From Tipula vernalis (taxonomy: Eukaryota; Arthropoda; Insecta; Diptera; Tipulidae), in assembly GCA_958295665.1 (NCBI GenBank), contig OY282560.1, positions 274,648,177 to 274,712,176 of the forward strand: a stretch of 64,000 bases of DNA, written 5' to 3'. Shown piece after piece: positions 42,831 through 52,750 of this stretch. Position 1 is the stretch's first letter. The number at the start of each line of letters is the position of its first letter. Under the pieces are notes generated by a model. It was given only the letters and a program-made list of their open reading frames with translations, searched no databases and was not told where the DNA came from. The translations under genes and the position numbers were made by a program.

Positions 42831-45425
42831 ATGATTTTTAGATAAGATTCTGGAATATGGCCAAGTAGTATGGAACTTGTCTATTTCTCAACCGATTATG
42901 ATGAAATTCGACTTGTACGATAGAAATAGAACCTTCAAATGATTTTTAGATGAAGTTCTGGAATATGGCCAAGTAGGATGGAACTTCGTTATTTCTTGAA
43001 CGATTTTGATGAAATTCAACAAATGCGATAGAAATGGGATTATAAAATGATATTTAGAAGAAGTTCTGGAATATGGCCAAGTAGGATGGAACTTGGATAT
43101 TTCTTGAGAGATTTTGACGAAATTCGACTTGTATGATGGAAATGGGACCTTCAAATGATTTTTAGATGAAGTTCTGGAATATGGCCAAGTAGGATGGAAC
43201 TTGGATATTTCTTGAACGATTTTGACGAAATTCGACTTGCATGATGGAAATGGGACCTTCAAATGATTTTTAGATGAAGTTCTGGAATATGGCCAAGTAG
43301 GATTGAACTTTGATATTTCTTGAACGATTTTGACGCAATTCGACTTGTATGATGGAAATGGGACCTTCAAATGATTTTTAGATGAAGTTCTGGAATATGG
43401 CCAAGTAGGATGGAACTTGGATATTTCTTGAACGATTTTGATGAAATTCAACAAGTGCGATAGAAATGGGATTCTAAAGTGATATTTAGAAGAAGTTCTG
43501 GAATATGGCCAAGTAGGATGGAACTTCGATATTTCTTGAACGATTTTGATGAAATTCAACAAGTGCGATAGAAATGGGATTCTATAGTGATATTTAGAAG
43601 AAGTTCTGGAATATGGCCAAGTAGGATGGAACTTGGCTATTTCTTGAACGATTTTGACGAAATTCGACTTGTATGATGGAAATGGGACCTTCAAATGATT
43701 TTTAGATGAAGTTCTGGAATATGGCTAAGTAGGATGGAACATGGATATTTCTTGAACGATTTTGACGAAATTCGACTTGCATGATGGAAATGGGACCTTC
43801 AAATGATTTTTAGATGAAGTTCTGGAATATGGCCAAGTAGGATGGAACTTTGATATTTCTTGAACGATTTTGACGAAATTCGACTTGTATGATGGAAATG
43901 GGACCTTCAAATGATTTTTAGATGAAGTTCTGGAATATGGCCAAGTAGGATGGAACTTGGATATTTCTTGAACGATTTTGATGAAATTCAACAAGTGCGA
44001 TAGAAATGGGATTCTAAAGTGATATTTAGAAGAAGTTCTGGAATATGGCCAAGTAGGATGGAACTTCGATATTTCTTGAACGATTTTGATGAAATTCAAC
44101 AAGTGCGATAGAAATGGGATTCTATAGTGATATTTAGAAGAAGTTCTGGAATATGGCCAAGTAGGATGGAACTCGGATATTTCTTGAACGATTTTGATGA
44201 AATTCAACAAGTGCGATAGAAATGGGATTCTAAAGTGATATTTAGAAGAAGTTATCGTGTTTCGTATAGTGCGATGGGGGCACAAAAATAAAATGAACAA
44301 AAATAAATTTACTGAATGGCCACACAATGCACAATTTTAAAATATGCGGCCACAAATTTATTTATTATAAGTAATTCACAAAACTGTGGATAAAATCCAC
44401 CACCACTAAGCGCGATACTTTTATTAAACTTTTTATTTATATTCAATTTTAGTTGGTTTATAATTTATTTATAATTATTTTTCTAGGAAAATATTCTCTG
44501 AAAAATGGGCGAGTATATGTCGCGTCAAAGTTGTAACGAGAGTCTTATGACATTTGTGTAATGTCTTTCGTGTGTTTTATGTATGACTTTCGTGAGTGTC
44601 TATTTGAGACACTGGCATAATTATATAGACGAAAAGGCATAGACTGTATATAGACAGTGGAGAAGAGTTGTAGATGGAATTTATTTATAATCATGAATAA
44701 TTAATATTTGTGGTGATGTACGAAATGAAGCGATTGAATAAGTAAATCGCTACAAAGTTCTGGAATATAGCTAAGTAGGATGGAACTTGGCTATTTCTTG
44801 AACGATTTTGACGAAATTCGACTTGTATGATGGAAATGGGACCTTCAAATGATTTTTAGATGAAGTTCTGGAATATGGCCAAGTAGGATGGAACTTGGAT
44901 ATTTCTTGAACGATTTTGATGAAATTCGACTTGTATGATGGAAATGGGACCTTCAAATGATTTTTAGATGAAGTTCTGGAATATGGCCAAGTAGGATGGA
45001 ACTTGGATATTTCTTGAACGATTTTGATGAAATTCGACTTGTATGATGGAAATGGGACCTTCAAATGATTTTTAGATGAAGTTCTGGAATATGGCCAAGT
45101 AGGATGGAACTTCGATATTTCTTGAACGATTTTGATGAAATTCAACAAGTGCGATAGAAATGGGATTCTAAAATGATATTTAGAAGAAGTTCTGGAATAT
45201 GGCCAAGTAGGATGGAACTTGGCTATTTCTTGAACGATTTTGACGAAATTCGACTTGTATGATGGAAATGGGACCTTCAAATGATTTTTAGATGAAGTTC
45301 TGGAATATGGCCAAGTAGGATGGAACTTGGATATTTCTTGAACGATTTTGATGAAATTCGACTTGTATGATGGAAATGGGACCTTCAAATGATTTTTAGA
45401 TGAAGTTCTGGAATATGGTCAATTA
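42831..45425 (-). repeat. 108-bp satellite array inside the left transposon arm (about 20 units)
   Basis: TTCTGGAATATGG recurs at 108-bp intervals from 42848 to 44144, and after a 501-bp insertion from 44758 to 45406. Two monomer types exist (minus-strand text KVPFPSYKSNFVK or RIPFLSHLLNFIK). In the left part types recur in a five-unit order: diagnostic variants TCTATAGTGA (43581 and 44121) and TTGCATGATGG (43238 and 43778) repeat exactly 540 bp apart, a higher-order repeat. Because 108 is a multiple of three and units lack stops, long minus-strand frames (268, 200 and 205 codons) appear. Confidence 0.95.
44254..44754 (-). mobile_element. 501-bp insertion in a satellite unit, possible solo LTR
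   Basis: One 108-bp unit is interrupted. AAGTT occurs at both edges (44249-44253 and 44755-44759), while an intact unit has it once, so this is a 5-bp target duplication. On the minus strand the insert begins TGTAGCGATTTACTTATTC and contains a TATATAATTATG box and AATAAA signals, as LTRs do. It ends ACACGAT rather than in CA, so the solo-LTR reading is uncertain. Confidence 0.65.
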
Positions 45426-46073
45426 GGAAGGGACTCGGTTATTTCTCAACCGATTATGATGAAATTTTACTTGTGTGTTTACAGAGGAATACAATTTTGT
45501 GAACAACTAAAATTGTTGGTTTGGAAATTCGATATGAAGTTTTGCATTTGTTTTGCATGGCAATGATTGATTATTTACTAGAAGATATTTTTCCGCAAAT
45601 ACAAGTAAATTATTTAAAAAACACTTTTGATTGAAGTATAATGTGACTCTAAAGAAATAAAATAAACTTTGTTTGGGGAATTTTACTAACAATTTAGTTA
45701 ATAAAAAGTAAAATGATGGGGCATTAGAATAAATATTACCTGTCGCACTGTCGCTCAATTAGCAAAGCTGGTTAGAAACACTTTCTATGCAATAAGCATT
45801 GAGAAGCATAATGGAGATTGGCTGAAAAAAATCTCTATTTGAATTGCGGAAAAGCCGGTTTTTCTTATTTCCAGAATTCTTTTAATATACAATTTAAAAT
45901 TAGTTTAGGCAAATTGAGATAACGCTAGAAATAAAGCAGAAAGAGTTCTAAATATGATGAAATTTACAATTCTGTACTACACCCATTCATGCAGTCATGT
46001 TTTTCGACCATAACAAAACTTTTCGAAATTGTTTTTGTAATACTACACAAGCATCATAATAACATGAGATAGT
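45426..46073. repeat. Inner left arm of the P-superfamily transposon
   Basis: This is the reverse complement, with modest divergence, of 57703-58340. For example AGCAAAGCTGGTTAGAAACA (45761-45780) is exactly mirrored at 57992-58011. Alignment ends at about 46066, where a small element follows. A minus-strand frame of 83 codons (45507-45758) has a counterpart on the right arm, but its substitutions look unconstrained, so it is not called a gene. Confidence 0.88.
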
Positions 46074-46250
46074 ATTGGGCGCTTTCAGCTCTATACCAAC
46101 TGTTGGCAACATGTTGACTAAAATAACCCTGTTGTTTTCTGAATGCCCCGATTTATCGAAAATTTCATGGCAATGTTATGTATCGAATGTCATTTTGCCC
46201 ATCAGTAAATTTTGAAAGCCAACATGTTGCGGGACCTGAAAGCGCCCAAT
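46074..46250. mobile_element. Small inverted-repeat element (TTGGGCGCTTTCAG ends)
   Basis: The left end ATTGGGCGCTTTCAG and inner GCAACATGTTG are mirrored by CAACATGTTGC and CTGAAAGCGCCCAAT on the right. Arms are about 45 bp around 90 bp. No clear target duplication. Confidence 0.7.
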
Positions 46251-47388
46251 GGCACCCATTTCCAAGCCGTTGAAAGCTTACTAAAAGCGATTGTGTTGCA
46301 GTCAGTGCTTTAATTTTCGATTTTATTTTTTAAAGCCATCATATCAAAAATTCGTCGATCTCATACTGTTTGAATAATAATTCAAGTCGAATCATTTTTG
46401 ACGTCAAGAACGACGTGATGATAATTATCTTTAGCAAAAATCATGGAACATATTAAACAACTGATAACTAAAAGCACATAAGCAGCACGGTTATTGTACA
46501 ATTGAAATTGAAATTAAATAAGTATTTTATATAAAAACCGCTAATACTTAAGCAAATTAATTAATGAAATATATGTATTATTAGGTAAAAATAATATTAA
46601 ATTTAAGTTATAATTATATTAATTATTATAATAAGTGATATATGCAAAGTGAAAAGTTTTTGATCGTATAGACCCCTTGTTTGATTCATAAATTTATTTT
46701 AGAATTATGTTCATTTTACACTTTACAGGGATACTAACTACAGTTTCGTTAATTAGACTACCATTTAAAATGATCAGTCAATCAAGAAGCTATAGTAATA
46801 TTTTTTGACGTTTTCTCTAAATAAGGAAATCTATGAAAACTTGGGAACTTTGCTTTAAAATCAGATTTACCTATACCAGGAGGGATGTGCGTGTGATTTT
46901 TATTCCAGAAATGGTGAAAAGAAAGAGGATGTTAGGCCTTACAAATCCATTAGCCGCACATTATTTATTTTGAAAACCTTGCATAAAATACCGGTTCAGT
47001 AGATTAGATTCAACGCCTTCAAGCGACTTGACATCATAAATTGATGACACACTCCGGAACAAAGAGCTACTATTATGTTCCTTCATTGATATTCCACGGG
47101 CTTTTGATAATACCAAATTCAAAGCCTTTCCGGAACAAAAACAATCATGGGGTATAGACTCGGCCTGATCCTATAAGTAGTTTGCTTCTTTGTAGTATTA
47201 AACAATTCGAAATAGAATAATGTGAAAATGAAAAATCATTTTTATTGTTTTAGCAATTCATTTAATTTTCTTTGGTTAATATCCAATTCATATTAAATAC
47301 AGTCATTTCAAATTCACTAAAAAATTTATTCAAATAAAAAATTAATAAATACATAATATCTATCTAATCTTTGCCGATAAAGATTACT
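46251..47388. other. Non-coding sequence between left arm and transposase end
   Basis: About 1.1 kb, AT-rich. No protein similarity is seen. It presumably contains the transposase 3' untranslated region. Confidence 0.5.
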
Positions 47389-50110
47389 TCAAGAAGTAAG
47401 TATCCTTAGCTTGCGGTGGCGGGAAAGCTTGTATCCTTTTCTTGTAGAAACAGCGACTCTTCGTTTTCTTCGAGTTTCGATTGAATTTTGTGTATTAAGG
47501 TTCCGAAATCGTTTTGTCACCCATTTACAATGCTTCCTTAATAGTATTAGTATCATATAATCTAACACTTCCAAATGATGCTCGTAGCAAGAATTAGATT
47601 CGTTGAACCAACTTTTAAAATCGTTCATATTATTGGTAGAGCTGATGCAATTATTAATAATGTGTGTCTTAATACCAAATTCATGCGAGTGATTTTTAAA
47701 AACATTAGAAAAAATATTAAGATGCAATTTTGAAATTTTGAAGTATAATTCACTGGGTGGATGAAGAGCACCGAATTCATAATCATTTTTATAGTTCTTA
47801 TAAAATAAAAAATTTTCACTTGTTGCTACGATTGTTTCTCCCTCCATTTTAATTAATGTCTCGGAACATTGAAGACAAGGTTTTTTTTTAGTTGTTTGTA
47901 AGCTAAAAATCCAAAAAAATATCTTGCCGACGCATCATTGAAACTGCAGCCTTCGTCGTCCTCTAAAACTATGGAGTCTAATTCATCTGGCACTTCATTC
48001 TCTTCTGTTGTTTCTTCTGCGTTACTATCTGAAATTGCCGTCTCCTCACAAAAGTCCTGTGTGGTGTCCATTAAAACTTCTGACGTTATTATCAGGTCAT
48101 CAGAATCAGCCTCACAGTTAGTTAACGCTGTATTATTTAAAAATTTTATTGATAGAATTTTGGCTGCGATGTGGCTGAACTCATTTACTGACGGGAGTAC
48201 ATTATTTCCTCCTCTTTGTCTTACAAGACCAAAAAAATTTTCGATGGGATCTTGATTTAACCGCGAAGTTAAAATAAATTTTGTTTCATTTCCTTTACTC
48301 GTCAAATGTTGTAGTAGTTGTAAAATTCCATTTATTGATTGCTTCATACCTTACCAAAAACTATATATTGACAATATATAGTTTTTGGAACAGTAGGTGA
48401 AATACAGTCAATATAATTCAGCATAAGATTTAAATTTTCAAAAACACTATTATCTAATGTAAGCCCGTGCTTCTGCGGATTCTGATCGAACAACAATTTG
48501 CTGTTTAAGTTGTCGAACAGCTTATCTATTGATTCTATAAATTTTGCAGTTGACAAAGCAAAAGGTTGAACTTGCTTTGAAAATTTATTAAAATCCAGCA
48601 TGGTTCGGATTCCGGCGGCAACAGACCTGCTAAATACTTGAGTGGCTAGTTTTACTCTCATTTTTTCGAAGGTATTTGGTTGTATATGGCGTATAGTTAG
48701 TTTCGGACACAGTTTGGTTTTGTTAGCTGCTTCACAATTATACAGCGCCCGTATCACTGACCAGCTTACAATTCCGTCGGGAGTTTTAAAATTTACAGCC
48801 ATCAAATTGTTCCTCAAAGATTTAATTAAGTGTGGTACATCATATAAAGCAAAGATTTTATCGTCATTATAATAAAAAAATGGGTTATGTTCGGTAACAT
48901 TTAATATTTTATAGCAATTTCTATTGTTTGGTCCCTGATCACATACAACCGCAACTATTGTTAAATTAATATTTTGTAGAGCTTTTATTGTATCCAATAA
49001 AATTTCGGTTAATACTGATCCTGCTATATTTTCCTCTGTAGCATGGTATGATACCAAATATTTGAATGGTTGTAAAAGCCCGCGTATCATAAATGCGATT
49101 ATGTACTGTGCTATTGTTGGGGTTCTACTGCTGTTGATTTGAGAATATCCATCAATTAAGTCAGAAGTTCTATCGTATTCCAAATCAGCCCTTATTTTAA
49201 TCTCATCAAACATTAAAACAACTTTCTTTGAACTTTGATCCATTTCATCCAAACTCACCTTCAAATTGTTTAAAAGAATTTGGTTTATGCCAGGCTTTAT
49301 GCTTTTGAGCGGCGCCCATCGACATAACGATGCTTTCGATGGTATATTTAATTTTAAAATGTCCCTCAAAAATCGGTAGCACGATGGAGATTTAAAATAG
49401 ATTCTCTGTGCAAGGTTTTTTTGTTCCGTTTGCCACTGTTTTTGTTTTCCAATCAATAACATTTTCACAAACTCCTTGGCGTCTGAACTTATGTCTAACT
49501 CATCAATTTTGCTTTTTAGTGAAATTTTCTGTGACGAGCGAGATTTTAGTTTAATCTTTAACAATTTTATTTGCTGTTTTAAATTATAAGATTTTTTTTG
49601 TTTTATTTTGATATTGTTATACAATTTCTTATTTTGCTTAAGAACTTCTTCGTATTTATTTTTGTAGTAATATGAATTCTTTAAATTGACGAAACAATTG
49701 CTGCAACTGGAAGGAATTTCGTTATTTATAGATGATGGACCAAAATTACTCCAATGTGCTTCAAAGTTTTCCAAGCTTAAATCTGGCATTTCAGGTCTAA
49801 TATAAGTTTTAATATCCCTATAACGATTTGGGATTTCATCATCAACTTTCATATCCACATATGTTAAAAAAAAACGTGGAATGGAATTACGTTTCAATTT
49901 CCGTTTCAAAATTGAACTTGAATCGAAATGTCTTTCGCAAATATGTTGCCTCTTGGAGACATTCTCGGACAACAAACCGCATTTCTTTACCCAAATATCA
50001 AACAAGATTTTATTTGATGGGAATGTGAAAAATTTTCTTTCCGGGTTTGATCTTCTTGATGCTTTGCACGATGTTACAGCGCATATCATACCGGAACTTG
50101 AATTCACCAT
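47389..50110 (-). pseudogene. P-superfamily (THAP) transposase, two frame breaks
   Basis: The first frame (50110-48344, 588 codons) starts with a THAP zinc finger: C10, C15, W40, C58, H61, for DNA binding. A lysine-rich coiled region (about 145-200) follows, then the RNase H-like catalytic domain with VLMFDEIKI (Asp 302), VAVVCDQGPNNRNCYKI (Asp 391) and LYDVPHLIKSLRNNL. Frame 2 (48347-47890) contains LTSRLNQDPIENFFGLVRQR, the conserved late-catalytic block. Frame 3 (about 47880-47389) holds the C-terminus. The breaks are at 48345, beside a 35-bp palindrome, and in a run of nine A on the coding strand (47889-47881). Total about 900 codons. With no other stops it is recently dead, unless expressed by frameshifting. 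Confidence 0.93.
48355..48389. repeat. 35-bp perfect palindrome in the transposase gene
   Basis: CCAAAAACTATATATTG, a central A, then CAATATATAGTTTTTGG: 17-bp arms with a one-base centre. It sits between the conserved ISPTVPK text and the block that continues in another frame, about 8 bp before the first frame break. Confidence 0.95.
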
Positions 50111-50647
50111 TTTTTAATACTGTAACATTAAAATTCAAATTAAAAAATCGAAAAAATCATAAAATGTAAGAAAAGTTCTGAATATTTTCCGGTTGAGAGA
50201 AAAAATTCTTTTAATAAGGGACTATTCACACCAAGCGCGAATAGCGAATTCAAGTAAACAATTTTTATAAAATTATGTTTTAATTTTTCTTTTACTTCGG
50301 TTTCTTTATAGACTGTTTTTAATTATACAAATTTTAAATGTCTATTAAAAACATGGGGTAATTTTTGATTTTTCACCAATATTTCAACCTTTCGAATTAT
50401 CATCAGCGTATTTATATATAATCTTGATATACGAGTAAATATAGGTGAAATATTAAAAATTACCATACATTTTTTAAATTTATTTAATAAAGAAGCCAAC
50501 GTAAAAGAAAAGTTAAAGTGTATAAAGGCAATTAACTATATTAAAATAATTAATAAAATTATAATATAAAAAACACTTATACATACTTATTTATATAAAA
50601 TGTTTGTCTATTTATGATGTTTTTAATCAAATTAAATTCAGCGTTTA

Positions 50648-50750
50648 GCCCGAAAATTATTTCAATATTAGAGAAAAATGAAATTCGCATGTAACATGAC
50701 ATTTTTTAGAGGAATTTCATTTTTCTCTATTTTTGAAATAATTTTCGGGC
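50648..50750. mobile_element. 103-bp inverted-repeat element with TTA target duplication
   Basis: Arms GCCCGAAAATTATTTCAA with further AGAGAAAAATGAAATTC, and the mirror GAATTTCATTTTTCTCT with TTGAAATAATTTTCGGGC, cover most of its length. TTA flanks both sides (50645-50647 and 50751-50753). A 3-bp TWA duplication points to PIF/Harbinger mobilisation. Confidence 0.8.
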
Positions 50751-50960
50751 TTAGGTAATTAAATTTCATTTCAATGTGCGGTAATTGGCCATTTTTTATA
50801 AGAAACTAGCGCAAGTACAGCAAAATGTAATGCAAAATAGCACCATTGGGAAGATTAAAGCTAGTTTGAAGTCTATTTTTACAATTCATACTTATAATTT
50901 TGAGTCTAAATTGATAACTCTTAGGGAATCAAGAAAATGATAAATAATCAAATCACTAAC

Positions 50961-50972
50961 ATGTTTGCATTT
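50961..50972. repeat. Target-site duplication of the Jockey element, left copy
   Basis: ATGTTTGCATTT, repeated at 55592-55603 directly after the A-rich tail. Confidence 0.85.
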
Positions 50973-51166
50973 TGGGTCTTGGGTGCGTCTCAATAGGGTA
51001 GGGGTTGACCGTCTATAGCCATGTATTTCGTGGTCTATATTCCAACGCTGCAACTATGTAGAAACCACCAAATTTGTCTAGTATACCTCCACGTGGTAAC
51101 ACCCGGGCAACGATGTGAAGCATCGGCGAAATACTAGAGGCGAGTGCAGTACACTATAAATGAGTA

Positions 51167-52750
51167 ATGAGCAGAATAAATAAGGAAACTAATACCCCAG
51201 GTGGTACACCTGTTGCTCAGGTAAATCCACCCTCTTCGGAGGTCGGTCTCATGGATTCTGGGGGAGACCAGCCATTGCTATACTACAAATATTTTAACCA
51301 ATCCCAAGACATGTTGGTGAATAAACAAGCTCATTTGAGTGAAACAGAAAAGGATAATTCACATCCCTTCCAGAGGAGTAACAAAGTCGCGTATTCTCCG
51401 ATAAGAGGCCGTAGTCCCTCCATTGGGGCCATCAGCCACAACAATCGTTCTACAAACGAAGAAAAGCTTCACAATGAATTGTGTAAAGCTAATAATGCAT
51501 TAGTTGAAGCCAACAATATAAATAAGCAACTGAATGTTACAATTGCATGGATGCAGGAGCGTATGAAGAAGCTTGAAAACGAAGTTAAAGCTCTTAAGCC
51601 AAAGGAGGACATCGGTTCTACTCCTAACCAGAATACAACTCTACAAGAGTATCATACGGATGAAAAAGAACTACCTCGAGAAACTGAGTGGATTAGAGTT
51701 AAAGATGGGAGAAAAAAAGGAGACGGAATAATTCGCCCTCCCCACCTCAATTAAAGGATAATGTTCCAAATATTATCCAGAAACAACCAAAAAAAATACC
51801 ACCACCAATAGTAATAGATGAAGTCAAAGACTACGATGTACTCTATGAGAAAATAAAAACAATAACTGCTACTGATAAGTTTAATGCAAAGGTGATGAAT
51901 GGAAACCCCATCAAAATAAACTTAGAAGATGGTGAAACACAGAAAAATGACAAAAATGTTAAATGAAGAAAAACGTGCTTGGCACACGTTTGAAGATAAA
52001 CAAACCAGACCAATTAGGGTCATGGCTAAAAACTTACACTCTACGTGTAAACCAGATAAAATAATTGATGACCTGAAAGCAAAAGGATTTAAGGCAACTG
52101 AAGCATCGATTAAGCTAAAACGGAGAGGCAAAGTACCTTTAAACATGTTTATGTTGACCTTCGATACTGATGAAGATATCGAAAAAATTTATCAAATTAA
52201 GTACATCTTGGGGTGCAAAGTGGTTATTCAGCCTCTAAGAAGATCTAAGCTTATACCACAATGTAAACAATGTCAAGCCTATGGAGATACACAAAAATAT
52301 TGCAACAGGCAACCCAGGTGTGTCAAATGTTTAGGTAAGCATTATACCAAAGATTGAGTAAAAGCCCAAAATATTCAACCTAAATGCGTTCACTGTGGAG
52401 AAAACCATCCGGCTAACTACAGAGGATGCAGCGTTGCTATTGAACTGCAAAATATCAAAAATAAGAACGTGATTGCTAAAAATCCAAGTTTATTCAGGAA
52501 ACAAGCGGTTAAGATGAACCGACCCGAAGTAAATCGTAGAATGTCGGGAACTACTCAAGGACAATTTGGTAAAATGACTTATGCTCAAGTAATGATGAGC
52601 AACGGAAATCCAGGAAAAACTGCTCAAAATGACGATATAAGTCAAACACTTAAATTAATTTTAAGCAGACTAAATACATTTGATGAGCGATTACAGAAAC
52701 TAGAATACAGCACTAAGGGAGCCATCCCTAAACAGAAAAATGGCCAATGA
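51167..52750 (+). pseudogene. Jockey ORF1 (Gag-like, zinc knuckles)
   Basis: ATG 51167 opens MSRINKETNTPGGTPVAQ, and a coiled region (about residues 95-145) follows. The frame shifts near 51745 and back near 51930. The block RVMAKNLHSTCKPDKIIDDL and DIEKIYQIKYILGCKVVIQP resembles the pre-zinc-knuckle domain of insect Jockey ORF1. Knuckles follow: CKQCQAYGDTQKYC, CVKCLGKHYTKD with TGA at 52355-52357, and CVHCGENHPANYRGC. The frame then runs to 52750, overlapping the ORF2 start at 52740. A close relative of its N-terminus is at 63216. Confidence 0.88.

Larger units (their letters stand above)
50111..50972. other. Transposase upstream region with two small inverted-repeat elements
   Basis: One imperfect hairpin at 50351-50472 has arms ACATGGGGTAATTTTTGATT and the mirror of AAAAATTACCATACAT. 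A second, listed separately, lies at 50648-50750. The remainder is AT-rich and should contain the transposase promoter. Confidence 0.55.

Noticed and set aside
45507..45758. Matching 83- and 70-codon frames on the two transposon arms (45507-45758 -, 58014-58226 +) starting MSD.ATGNIYSNAPSF
   Set aside because: They are simply the inverted arm copies. Where codons differ, most changes alter the amino acid (for example TTT/ATT, ACT/GCT, AAA/CAA, TTC/TCC), so there is no evidence of selection on a protein.
52175..52195. CTGATGAAGATATCGAAAAA, resembling a hammerhead core
   Set aside because: It lies inside Jockey ORF1 coding text (TDEDIEK), and GATATC leaves no room for a stem II hairpin loop.
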